Below are positions 34,380-45,222 of a stretch of 64,000 bases of DNA, piece after piece. Numbering within the stretch: the stretch's first letter is position 1; every line of letters begins with the position of its first letter. The stretch is from Kuschelorhynchus macadamiae. Lineage: Eukaryota > Arthropoda > Insecta > Coleoptera > Curculionidae. A model generated the notes under the pieces. The model worked only from the letters and a program-made list of their open reading frames with translations. It had not been told where the DNA came from and did not search any database. The DNA lies in NCBI GenBank assembly GCA_030620095.1, contig JAUTXW010002397.1, forward strand, positions 215,001-279,000, read 5' to 3'. The translations under genes and the position numbers were made by a program.

Positions 34380-34445
34380 AATATAATGATTTAGGCTCGA
34401 CGCGTTTCGGTTAAAAAATTATTTTCAACAGAATATAAATATCTA
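34380..34445 (-). other. Hairpin plus CGAAACGCG motif downstream of GIY-YIG fragment
   Basis: The minus strand reads CTGTTGAAAATAATTTTTTA then ACCGAAACGCGTCGAGCC. GTTGAAAA can pair with TTTTTTAAC. The same layout (hairpin then GAAACG) occurs in the Penelope-related repeats of this window. It sits about 300 bp beyond the GIY-YIG fragment on the same strand. Confidence 0.35.
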
Positions 34446-34734
34446 AAAAAATGTAAGAATTTACGGAAGTTAGAAATAAAATAATATAAAATAAGTTACT
34501 TACATCACGTTGACACAGAATAAATATTATATTGAAACATAAAACAGCTACATACACAAAAACTAATAACTACTGAATGAGTGTCATGAAGATATAAAGG
34601 TAAATATAATATAGGAAATGCTTATTACTATTATTTAAATAATTATATTATTTGAACCGCTTCAACAAATTATCTACCGATGGGTTCACTTAGTGTAGAA
34701 CAATTTTCCTTAATTGAAATCTTCCCAATTTCTC

Positions 34735-34976
34735 AGCTTTCAACAGCATCCCGTTTTGCACCCCTGGAAATGTTATTTAACATTTTGAAATTATTTTCAA
34801 TGCCGAAAGAATATTTTGTTTGTTTAAGGTGAACACAAATGCTGAATTATTATTATTATTAGGGGATCTTTGAGCATTGAGATGTTCTCGGATTCTCATT
34901 TTGAAGCTCCTACCTGTTTTACAAATGTAAAAAGGAGTGTAGTTGCCGCAGTCAAGTTGATAAACCCCACTTAAAC
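34735..34976 (-). pseudogene. Penelope-type GIY-YIG endonuclease fragment (leftmost unit)
   Basis: The minus strand reads SGVYQLDCGNYTPFYICKTG then RSFKMRIREHLNAQRS. GVYQLxCGxCxxFYIGxTGRSFKxRxxEH is the GIY-YIG core of Penelope-like elements; Gly of YIG is Cys here (YIC). It is followed by an unrelated tail. The fragment is the most diverged of three copies (others at 37867 and 38597), and the non-LTR insertion begins immediately upstream of its SGVYQ start. Confidence 0.7.
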
Positions 34977-37340
34977 AAACAAACAAACAAAAGTATGCTT
35001 TATTGCCGCAGAAAAATTTTACAATTTTATGGACAAAGCAAAATATACCTAAAATAAGACATATCAAAACATTAATCAAAAAGAATTTCGATAGGTCAAT
35101 GCTTTTTAAAAATGTAAATTATCAATTTACCAAATCGCAAAACACACGTTAGAATATAACATAACATTGCCGCAAAACAGTTAATGAATCCTAATAACCT
35201 TATAAAAATAAACAAACACACATGTACGAGGTGAATAATTTCGATGACATTGAAATCAAAATTGCAACTATGCGACCTTAAACTCTATGTTATTATAGTT
35301 ATACAAATAATTGTGATGTTAAACAGAAGGTATAATGAACTAGTGTAGAATGTAGCATACAAAAAATAATTAAATTTTGTTTTTAATCCAATACCTAACA
35401 AAAATAATTAAGTTTTAAGTGAATGTTCGACAGTTCTTTTCTCTATATGATGATTTTCAAAATTCTATGCTACGAGTTAGGACATGACTCACAAAAGATT
35501 TAAGTAAACAAGCGAATTTAGTGACAATTTAAAGAGACTTACTCGCTGTAAAAATCATTAACGCTGTAAAATGGTCTCTCAATGAGGTATGCTTTGGTGT
35601 TTTTTCGAAATTGTGCAAGCATAGGGATAGATTTTAAATGTACTGGCAGATTATTGTAAAGTTTTATGGCGTTGTAAATAATTGATTTTTTTATTAATTC
35701 TGAGGAAGGAATGGGAATATATATATCATGCCTAGAGTTTCTGGTAGGGCATACATGTTGTGGCCTTTCTGGGAGGGTGTTTATATGTTTTCTCAGCAAA
35801 CATACCGTTTCCAAAATAAATAATGCAGGAAGTGTTAATATTTCATGTTTTTTGAAATATTGTTGGCAGTGAGCTCTATTATTTAGACCAAACAAATAAC
35901 GGATGGCTCTCTTTTAAAGCATAAAAATACTACGAAATTGCTCGGTGGTACAGCAGCCCCAAAAGGGAAGGCCATAGCGGAGATGGGATTCAAATAAAGA
36001 GAAATAAGTAAGTCTGGCAGAAGGAACGTCTAGTTCTTTTGAAACTGATCGAATGGCGAAGCAGGCGGTAGAAAGTTTTTTAGTTAAGGTGTCAATATGA
36101 TTAGACCATTTTAGAATGTTATTTATATTTAAACCCAGGAATTTAACCGACTCTACGTAAACAATATTGCTGTTATGTACCAGAAGTGGTTGTAAAGTTC
36201 CCTTATAAGATAACGCCACCGTTTTATCGACATTAAAACAAAGCATATTGGAATCGGACCAAGCCTTAATTATAACCAAGTCTTTGGAGATACTAGAGTG
36301 TAAAGACGTTGTATCAAAATCACTCCAAGTTATGCTTGTGTCGTCAGCAAAAAGGGAAATTCTTCCATTAATTTTAAGGTTCGTGATATCATTAATGTAT
36401 AACAAAAAAAGAATAGGTCCCAAGACTGAACCTTGAGGGACTCCACTTGTAATCAACTTACAATCAGAATCGGAACCATTAGCCCTTACAAGTTGTTGCC
36501 TTTTCCCAAGATAAGATTTGAATCAATTTAAAGAAGTACCACGAATTTCATAAAAATTTAGTTTGTTTATCAGAATTTCATGACTAACACAATCAAAGGC
36601 TTTCGCATAGTCACAAAAAACTGAGGCAGTTGGGTGGTTGTTATTGAGAGATAAGTAGACGCCTCGAAGCAACGTGAACATGGCGTCGCTGGTGCACTTG
36701 TTGGGTAGAAATCCGAACTGCTCCGGGGATATTGTCTGATGTTTCAGGAGAAATGGCATAAGACGATTCTTCAGTAGCCTTTCGATGATTTTTGATAGCA
36801 CTGGTAGTAGTGCAATTGGGCGATAATTGCAAGAGTTAGTTTTTTCACCGCCTTTATGAAGTGGAATAATTATAGCTGTTTTAAGGCAATCAGGGAATAC
36901 ACCTTTTATAAAGGACTCATTTATTAATGTTGTAAGGGCCTCTATGACTGGGAGTGGCAAGTTCAGGAATATTCTAATTGATAGGCTATCAGTGCTACAC
37001 GAAGATTTACTTTTGATATTATTTATTACCTTCAATAGTTCAGTGTTGCTAACGGGACTTAAGAAAAAGCTATCAGCTAAATTTTTTGAAGGAGGGAGAA
37101 ACGAAAGAGGGTCCAAACTTGGCGAGATACTAGAGGTAACATTTTTGCTTACATTAATAAAATAATCATTTAGATCATTAGCCCCTGGCAAGATCTAAGT
37201 CACAGGGTTTGATTTGTTTCTGAGGTTATTGATGATGGACCAGGTTTCTTTTGAAACGTTATTTGAGTTTGTTAGACGTTTTCGGTAGTGTAATTTTTTT
37301 GCTGACTTAATAAGAGTAGTGTAGATCCTCCTATAGTTTT
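34975..37340 (-). mobile_element. CR1/Jockey-type non-LTR retrotransposon, 5'-truncated
   Basis: The 3' end is a (TTTG)n tail on the minus strand (plus-strand AAACAAACAAACAAACAAA at 34974-34992), typical of CR1-like elements. The body carries a broken RT. The 5' end stops at about 37340, so the endonuclease is missing. The flanks (CCCCACTT on the left, CATAGATTGTCT on the right) are contiguous in the intact tandem copies at 38063-38082 and 38793-38812, which proves the insertion point inside the 730-bp repeat. Confidence 0.85.
35539..37340 (-). pseudogene. Non-LTR reverse transcriptase (ORF2, RT and C-terminal region)
   Basis: Minus-strand blocks: pre-RT segment RLTNSNNVSKETWSIINNLR ending in a TAG near 37195; RT at 36523-37191 with AIIIPLHKGGEKTNSCNYRP, PISPEQFGFLPNKCTS-like wording and FCDYAKAFDCVSHEIL; RT at 35914-36456 with TSGVPQGSVLGPILFLLYIN and the catalytic SLFADDTS; C-terminal region 35539-35895 with HEILTLPALFILETVCLLRK and IKLYNNLPVHLK. 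Shifts near 36460-36520 and 35900 and one stop break an otherwise well preserved protein; the FADD active site is intact. Probably a fairly young insertion. Confidence 0.88.
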
Positions 37341-37866
37341 CATAGATTGTCTGTTTTATCTTTAGTAGGTATGTGATATCCAAATTCCATACTGAACTAT
37401 AAACTATACGTGCATTTTATAAAACATCTTTAAATATATTTCCAATTTTAACCGCTACAAGACTAATGCTCGTCTCTCTGGGTCTTGTATAAGCTTTCGG
37501 TTAGAAGGCAATTTTTATCTACCTATCCCAAAACATAAATCATATCAATTTATTAATTTCCGCGAAATTAATATTGGTTGCAAACAACTTGAGTAATTAA
37601 ATAGATTCCTAATGTCTTCCAGTTAGTGACACTGTTTTCATTTTTTTCCCATGACTACTTCGTTTTACTGACAACTCATTTAAAATAGAAACATGAAAAA
37701 CTAGAAAAATCAAGATATTCTGAAAACTGTTAGAGATAGGTATAGAACATTATTAAGGAAATTTGAAGAGTTTTAGGGTAAGGTACAAAATAGCAGCAAA
37801 ATATACAGAGTGTTCCATTTAAAAAAGGCGATATTTTTTAATCAAAATTTTTGTGATTTTGGGCCT

Positions 37867-38073
37867 CTAGAGAAAACACCTTTTTCCAGCTTTCAACAGC
37901 ATCCCGTTTTGTACTCCTGGAAATATTAAGGTGAACACAAATGCTGAATTATTATTATTTGGAGATCTTTGAGCATTGAGATGTTCTCTGATTCTCATTT
38001 TAAAGCTCCTACCTGTTTTACAAATGTAAGAAGTGTAGTTGTCGCAGTCAAGTTGATAAACCCCACTTTTCAT
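37867..38073 (-). pseudogene. GIY-YIG fragment, tandem unit 1
   Basis: A 68-residue frame opening MKSGVYQLDCDNYTSYICKT followed by GRSFKMRIREHL; the first Met-Lys come from the repeat junction. It covers only the GIY-YIG core and lacks the RT and the distal endonuclease, so it is not expected to function. Confidence 0.65.
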
Positions 38074-38596
38074 AGATTGTCTATTTTCTCTTTAGTAGGT
38101 ATGTGATATCCAAATTCCATACTGAACTATAAACTATACGTGCATTTTGTAAAACATCTTTAAATATATTTCCAATTTTAACCGCTACAAGACTAATGCT
38201 CGTCTCTCTGGGTCTTGTATAAGCTTTCGGTTAGAAGGCAATTTTTATCTACCTATCCCAAAACATAAATCATATCAATTTATTAATTTCCGCGAAATTA
38301 ATATTGGTTGCAAACAACTTGAGTAATTAAATAGATTCCTAATGTCTTCCAGTTAGTGACACTGTTTTCATTTTTTTCCCATGACTACTTCGTTTTACTG
38401 ACAACTCATTTAAAATAGAAACATGAAAAACTAGAAAAATCAAGATATTCTGAAAACTGTTAGAGATAGGTATAGAACATTATTAAGGAAATTTGAAGAG
38501 TTTTAGGGTAAGGTACAAAATAGCAGCAAAATATACAGAGTGTTCCATTTAAAAAAGGCGATATTTTTTAATCAAAATTTTTGTGATTTTGGGCCT

Positions 38597-38803
38597 CTAG
38601 AGAAAACACCTTTTTCCAGCTTTCAACAGCATCCCGTTTTGTACTCCTGGAAATATTAAGGTGAACACAAATGCTGAATTATTATTATTTGGAGATCTTT
38701 GAGCATTGAGATGTTCTCTGATTCTCATTTTAAAGCTCCTACCTGTTTTACAAATGTAAGAAGTGTAGTTGTCGCAGTCAAGTTGATAAACCCCACTTTT
38801 CAT
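38597..38803 (-). pseudogene. GIY-YIG fragment, tandem unit 2
   Basis: Identical 68-residue translation to the fragment at 37867-38073, exactly 730 bp away. See the tandem array entry. Confidence 0.65.
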
Positions 38804-39339
38804 AGATTGTCTATTTTCTCTTTAGTAGGTATGTGATATCCAAATTCCATACTGAACTATAAACTATACGTGCATTTTGTAAAACATCTAGTATATTTCC
38901 AATTTTAACAGCGACACGACTAATGCTTGTCTCTCTAGATCTTGTATAAACTTTCGGTTAAAAGGCAATTTTTATCGACCTATCCCAAAACATAAATCAT
39001 ATCGATTTATTTATTTCCGCGAAATTAATTTAGTTGCAAACAACTTGAGTAATTAAATAGATTCCTAATGTCTTCTAGTTAGTGACACTATTTTCATTTG
39101 TTTCCCATGACTACTTCGTTTTACTGACAACTCATTTAAAATAGGAATATGAAAAACTAGAAAAATCAAGATATTTTGAAAACTTTTAGAGATAGGTATA
39201 GGACAATATTAAGGAAATTTGAAGAGTTTTAGGTGAAGTATAAAATAACAGAAAAATATACAGAGTGTTCCATTTAAAAAAGGCGATATTTTTGAATCAA
39301 AAGTTTTGTGACTCTGCGCCTCTAGAGAAAACACCTAAA

Positions 39340-40105
39340 TAAAATCTGAAATATTTTATAGTAATTATATTTATTTGGTTTTTACTTTACTCTGGATTTT
39401 AATTTTATAGGGCCTAGGATAAAAATTTAGATAGTATTCTGACAATAAACAGAACCTTGCAAATGCTAAATATGTATTTTAATTCGAATTGTCTCTAAAA
39501 CTATAATAAGATTTTCGAATATTATATATAATAGCCTTGAAATTACATATAGAATTCAATTGATCAATTAAAAAAAATTAATCTTTGTGGCACCCTACTT
39601 TGTGATCGCAGCTTTTATAATTCAGAATATTTTTATAATGTGGAGAATCTTCAACCATACAAAAGCACATTATTGTTAAATATCATCGTCAAGGCAAAAT
39701 ATTATTCCGCGCTATCGTAGACTCACCCTGTACTTCTGAATAAAATATTTTAAATTATTTACTGCAAAAAGAGGACATTGACATATCTGGCAAAATCGAG
39801 AAGGAAGATATCATTTGCAATAAACTATAAAGGACAAAGATAACGCCCCCACAAGGCCCCTGATTCTTGTATATTTGTAGTACAAGCGGGTGCAACATTA
39901 CAAGATTGACTCTGTTATTGTTTTGTTGTCTCATCAAACAGGAAACTCATTCAACGTGACTCTGGAACATGGTCGCCAGCCGTTCGATCGTATCCGACGT
40001 TGGTTATACTAGTTTTAGTTTCTTCTTTTTTATATAATAAGTTTTTTTACTTAACCGAATAGACAGCATACATAATTATTTATTGCTGCTACGTCTGTCA
40101 GATAG
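39340..40105. other. No recognisable gene
   Basis: AT-rich sequence after the tandem array, with nothing I can assign. Confidence 0.35.
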
Positions 40106-40109
40106 AGTA

Positions 40110-40450
40110 TAGACGATATTTTGGGTAGTTGTGGAATCCAATGAAACCCTGGTATGTTGTAGAGTTCGATCTATTGATCACGTTTTAAATGGACCATAAT
40201 CAAATCATATGATTAGTTTCGGAGCTACAGGGTGATTTTCAAAGTAGTTACTAGAACCGAAAATGAAGGTAATTTTTCACAAATTCAGGTTTTTTGCTAG
40301 TTTTATTTCGAGATTTGGCTGGATAATGTCAGTTTAAAATTTGGATCCAAGACAGTATTTTAATGTACTAGGGTTATCACAGAAGTACTTAAAAGTGTTC
40401 AGTTTCGTTGTTGTTTACTACATTTTCTTAGTATAAACCCTAAAGCACAA
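40110..40450. repeat. Inverted repeat arm (partner 42860-43160)
   Basis: Shares, in opposite orientation, ATGGACCATAATCAAA, GATTTTCAAAGTAGTTACT, GAACCGAAAAT and TTTATTTCGAGATTTGGCT with 42860-43160. The arms are about 2.4 kb apart and diverged, roughly three quarters alike by eye. Confidence 0.75.
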
Positions 40451-40748
40451 TAGAATTTTTATAAGGTTGATATGTAAATAATCTTGAACTATCCATTTTT
40501 TAATACCGGGGCACCACAACACAAAAAGTACCATCACATATTATGTACGTTACTGCATGCCGTATATTATGTTTATTTCTTTTAGTATTAAAAATAGATA
40601 CAATGCATGAAAAATAGATGCGGTTATGATTTTTTTTTGAAGTTATTAAAATTCTGACAGCAATATGTAAAAGATTTTAACCTGTTAATCGTACTAAACG
40701 GATCATTACTGAAATTATAAACATGATACCTTTAGATAAAAAAAATAG

Positions 40749-41012
40749 TTAGGAAGAAAATAAAAGATATTGTATTAGGAAATAAAAAAAAATGAATTCA
40801 AAACTGTAGCTGACGTACCAAATGGTACTTGCAACATGGTAGCACATTCCCACGACCGTAGCACCTGACCGACATGTGCAGTAATATCCTGTTATTTCAT
40901 TTGAGTCCATATCAAATCTCATGAACAGTAGTAGTAGTAGTAATAGTTGAGGGAGGCCGAAGTCATGCAGGAAGGCCAAATTTCGCCCTTGCGGTTTACC
41001 CCAAGTTCTCAT
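40749..41012 (-). pseudogene. SWIM-type zinc-finger fragment
   Basis: A minus-strand frame containing TGYYCTCRSGATVVGMCYHV, with the CxC...CxH ligands of a SWIM zinc finger, then ASTIWYVSY. SWIM fingers of this wording occur in transposase-related insect proteins. It is preceded by a (AGT)n-encoded Leu run, and the rest of the frame is not recognisable. Probably a TE fragment; a host exon is possible because TGGTACGTCAG could be a splice donor. Confidence 0.4.
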
Positions 41013-41099
41013 CCCAACCGTATCTTCCTTAAATCTACCAGACCTATTTATAAAGTTTAGGATGTCCTTCCAAAGAAGGTCCTTGATCTCATGAACAAC

Positions 41100-41333
41100 T
41101 GATATTTAATATTGTTTCTATGCCTGGAATACAATCTGACTCTGAGCAAATCATTTTCATAAGGCCTCGTATCTGCCCCAATACAGTGTCTACCGTCCGG
41201 GTCTATATTGTTTTGTACGTATGGTGGGGAGTGCCGTAACTAGAAAACTCTAAGAGCTAGAGTTTTGAGGGTATCTAAATTAAGTCTAGGAAACTAAATT
41301 TGACGTCCAATGAGGTTTCGCCAAATCCCGCGA

Positions 41334-41378
<45 letters not shown>

Positions 41379-42260
41379 TTGGTCGTATCAATCGCGAACT
41401 ATGGACTAAGTTGTTATTTAAAATCATTAAGAGGTATTTCTTCTCTTCGTTTTTCAAAAAAGATTTTAACACAATAGCAACTTTCCCACAACAACGCTCA
41501 AATCGCTATATTCAACAGTAAAATGATAAACAAACTAGTTTGTTTATAGATAATTTATCGTCAATGCGTATTAACAAAAATGCTTTGAAGATGTCTCAGA
41601 GATAATCAAACCAATCCAGTTTTATTGATTTTTAGGCTTTACATTTAGCATCCTTTAAAAGTCGTAAGAGATAAAAATGCATAAACTATGAAAATAAAAC
41701 TCTTTAGTGTATTTTTATGGCACTTGCTGGCAAATTTCATGCTATAATTGATCTCCACTAATCTGATGTATTAAAGTCTACATTAAGTTTTAAATCAATA
41801 AATCTCTTAATATAATATATAAATTCCAGGGTATTCTATTGTAAAGAAAATCGAGCGCATTGACACATTCTGTACATGGTGACCAATTTAAAAAATGTTG
41901 TAGCTCTCAAATCACTATGATTTACCAAATCGACCAGTTTTTATTCGATCTTTTAATTTCTAATAATAACAGATTTAGAGGGATGTTGCACTTTTAGAAT
42001 ACAATGCTGTACATTCCATGAAATGAGAAATATCTATTCTAGTCTTTTCCTTACTTAACCTGACAAATCAAAATAAACTTTACACACCTAGAGTTAGCCG
42101 CCAACAGATTCTTCTGCCTTCTTTGTACCGTAATTCATCTCATTTCGGCATTTTCGCGATAAGCAGCAGATTGGGCCAACCTAATGTTGTCATTGCAAAC
42201 ATAGCAAACGTATCTTGCTCAAAAAGCCATATTAATAATCAAATAGTTTAAAACAAAAGC
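41100..42260. other. No recognisable gene; contains an (AT)n tract at 41335-41375
   Basis: The AT microsatellite is about 40 bp. The rest shows no coding or structured feature. Confidence 0.45.
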
Positions 42261-42264
42261 TTTC

Positions 42265-42360
42265 ACGGCTTTGGTCAATTAAGAAATCATGGTTCTTCGA
42301 TTGCACGAGGCATCTTCAGTGATCTTTACTCCACGAGATCTGAACACTGAATCTGAGTTA
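42265..42360. repeat. Fragment of the Penelope-like end repeat
   Basis: Reads AAGAAATCATGGTTCTTCGA, GATTGCACGAGGCATCTTCA and CCACGAGATCTGAACACTGA, matching the ends at 8450, 11797 and 30924 with an internal deletion of about 45 bp that removes the GAAAC part of the motif. Confidence 0.7.
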
Positions 42361-42859
42361 AAACTGAATAGTTTTTTTTTAATGGCGCGTCGCTAGTTAG
42401 AACGGTAGTTTCTAACAACATTTGTTTGAAAAATTCGAATCATGATGTACTAGATCGAAGCAACTACCTACACCTCTGTTTACTGGCATTCTTCTTGCCG
42501 TTGCGTTGCGAAAAACTGCATGGATCAAAAAATTTTATTTGTCTATATTTATTATCATAGTATAAAATATTTTTATATGATCATCATTTTGAGAAAAGCA
42601 GCATTATATTTATTAGGAAAAAACTTCCAGTTCACTACATTTAGATGCTCAAAAAAATATTTAAAACCAGATAAGCTCAGTGAATCCTGAGTTTCCTAAA
42701 TTAAAATAAACATGATTTCAAGATTATTTTATTTATTCGCATTTGAATTTTACGCGTTTCAATTTCAACCCTGTAAATATATCATGCATGTATATTAAGG
42801 GCTTTTCGTAGCGTTCTTAAAAAATGAGAATTTGGAAGATAGTTATCAGTCAATGAATT

Positions 42860-43160
42860 TTTTTCATTTAGGATTTACACTCAAAAAATAAACACTTTTG
42901 AGCACTTTTGTATGAACTCGGTACATTAAAATTCGATCTTTAATCAGCATTTCAAACTGACAACATTATTTAGCCAAATCTCGAAATAAACTAGAAAGAA
43001 GAATTACGTTTATTTTCGGTTCAAGTAACTACTTTGAAAACCATTCTGTATCTTCGAAATTAATTTGATTATGGTCCATTTAAAGTGTGATCAGCAGATC
43101 GAGCTCTATAACATACTACAGTTTTAATTGACTTCCACAACCAACCAAATTCCCATGTAT
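42860..43160. repeat. Inverted repeat arm (partner 40110-40450)
   Basis: See the partner entry. Reads AGCCAAATCTCGAAATAAAC, AGTAACTACTTTGAAAACCA and TTGATTATGGTCCATTTAAA. Confidence 0.75.
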
Positions 43161-43164
43161 TCCG

Positions 43165-44125
43165 TGCAGCCTCCTTTATCATTTATTACTAAAGTAGTTC
43201 CTTTTGAAATATGAATTTAGTACATCAATCGACGAAACTCTATAGCGTTTTTTTTATTCTCTGCATAGTAAAACACGTACATATTTAAAATTCTAGTCGA
43301 GAATAGCATTTCAAGTCAAACTATGACTTAAAAAGGAAACTTGTTAATCGAAATGTTAAACGGAACTTTACCCAAAGCCAGACAGAATCTGGAAACTCGG
43401 AAATTTCTTGGTTGAAAAGGCAAACAACCTGAACTTTCCCGATAAGAATCCATAATTATAGGTTTTCCTTCGGTAATCAGTCAAAATTGAAATTTGCAAC
43501 TTGCAAGCTAGAATTCGTGATGTCGAAACATTGTTACCGAACAGCAAGCTTTTTATATTCATTTACTCCAACTCAGTGTTGACATGAAAGAAAAACCAAT
43601 TTACATGCAAAAACCTACATGGCCATTTCCAGGCCGGTCAATGTTCTTGTTTTAAATGATTTATTAATTCGTAGATTGTGTTATCGAGGCACCATGTTAC
43701 ATGAAGTGCAGAAATTATGTTTGTATTAGAACACCAAGAATTAAGTATTGTTACTATTTCTGTCCGTTTTAAAAATAGTATTTTAGGAAACATTACAATT
43801 AGTTAAGTTTAAATTCAACCGGCATTCCTGTCGGGGGACACGCGCACACGAACTATGGTCAAGATAGTAAATCGTTTAATCGCTTGCTAAACTGCGGTCC
43901 GGCAAGTTTTATGATGCGTTACTCCGCAGATAACTTGTGGCGTAACTAGAGACATTTAGGAAACAATAAAATAGTATATAGCAAGGATGAGTCATTATTC
44001 AGTTTATTAAACTCGATGTATTAAACATGTTTCAGTAAATACAATATTCAAAAATAGGCTAATCTGAAATACAACAATTTTAGACATAATTCACCTCAGC
44101 ACCATAGTGTAACCGTCCTGAAATC
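43165..44125. other. No recognisable gene
   Basis: AT-rich with a GC-richer patch at 43820-43950. Its end adjoins the DIRS-like inverted repeat. Confidence 0.35.
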
Positions 44126-44129
44126 AATT

Positions 44130-44325
44130 AAATCTAACTTCCGAGTTGAATTTTCCGTTGCTTGTCCTTGATATAATTATTTCAGTGGAGTCCGAAAATC
44201 TACCTAGATACTACAGCACGAATCTTTTTAAAATATACAATCACAATGATTCATCTTCCCGCCTGATATTCTCAACCGCTGATCTCTTGCATCATTCCGT
44301 TTTCGTGCTCGTCGGCATCGAATCG
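44130..44325. repeat. Putative left inverted end of the DIRS-like element
   Basis: Inverted relative to 51190-51300 and 56220-56370, sharing TACAATCACAATGATTCATC, TTCCCGCCTGATATTCTCAA and CTTGTCCTTGATATAATTAT. DIRS retrotransposons carry inverted terminal repeats, and DIRS coding pieces lie between these repeats. Confidence 0.55.
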
Positions 44326-44694
44326 ACTTCGTTGACAACTATAACAATTGTGTTAGGAAGTGCGTTAAGATGTCAAAAAGGGCTAATTCACCTAGAAAGG
44401 TCGAGAAGAGTAGTAAAATCAAGAAACTTAAAAGGGAACTGCGTGAAATGCAATAACAAATAAATACAATTCAATGATTCATCTTATTCTTCCCATTGTT
44501 CAACATTCATCTTATTCTTTCCAATGTTCAACACAAGAATCTTTAGGTAGGTTTTTTCTTATGTATATTATTGCATATACCAAATAGGACAGATCGCTTC
44601 ATATTAAATTGAAAAATAGACCTTAAAGATGCATACTTTTAGTAGCGATAAAGAAAAAATACAAAAAATATCTTTATAGATTGAAATTCAATGA

Positions 44695-44950
44695 TTGCTT
44701 GACATAGCCCCGTATATATTTACCAAACTTCTTAAGCCAGTAGCAAGGAAACTTCGACTTATAAGTATAATAACTATTTTTTATCTGGAGGGCATTCTAA
44801 TAATAGGCAGAACTTAATCAGAATGCGTAATAAACACCAAAACCACCTTAGAACTGCTCGAAAAATCAGGGTTTATAATTAACTTAGAAAAAAGTACGTT
44901 AGATCCTAAACAAAATATAACATTTTCCTAGTTTACATATAGGAGAACGT
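44695..44950 (+). pseudogene. DIRS-like reverse transcriptase fragment
   Basis: One plus-strand frame reads LDIAPYIFTKLLKPVARKLR, then FYLEGILIIGRT (catalytic YLDD changed to YLEG), then a TAA, then LELLEKSGFIINLEKSTLDP. LGFxINxEKSxLxPxQxxxFLG is diagnostic of DIRS/retroviral-type RT. The piggyBac element inserted about 50 bp further on. Confidence 0.65.
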
Positions 44951-45015
44951 GTGTCATTGCTGATAGCTTAAATAAATAAAATTGTGCGATTTTATTTTTA
45001 ACCCTTAAACGGCAA

Positions 45016-45039
45016 CATGGGGTCGTATATGACCCCATG
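45016..45039. repeat. Left subterminal palindrome of the piggyBac element
   Basis: CATGGGGTCGTA followed by TATGACCCCATG, one mismatch in 12 pairs. Partner motifs lie at 45178-45195 (GGGGTCGCGGGCGACCC) and 47047-47062 (GGGTCATATATGACCC, perfect). Possibly transposase-binding or structural sites (inference). Confidence 0.8.
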
Positions 45040-45222
45040 AATAATACATTTTGCAATATTGCGCAACACCGCAGCGGCATCGGGCTACGCTACCATTTAC
45101 CTGCCTGGCTTAACGGACAGTCTGACTTGCGAACTGATCAAGTGCGTGTCTTAAAGAGTTTTCGCAGTACAAGGTGTTGGGGTCGCGGGCGACCCGTGTT
45201 GTCGGTTAAGTTAATTAAAATT

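Larger units (their letters stand above)
37341..39337. repeat. Tandem 730-bp repeat array, about 2.7 units
   Basis: CATAGATTGTCT recurs at 37341, 38071 and 38801, exactly 730 bp apart. Units 37341-38070 and 38071-38800 look almost identical by eye; the third (38801-39337) is more diverged and lacks the GIY-YIG part. A fourth partial unit (34735-34976) lies left of the non-LTR insertion. Each full unit carries one GIY-YIG fragment. Confidence 0.93.

Noticed and set aside
37341..39337. CRISPR-like array
   Set aside because: Repeat unit is 730 bp with no spacers, in a eukaryotic TE context.
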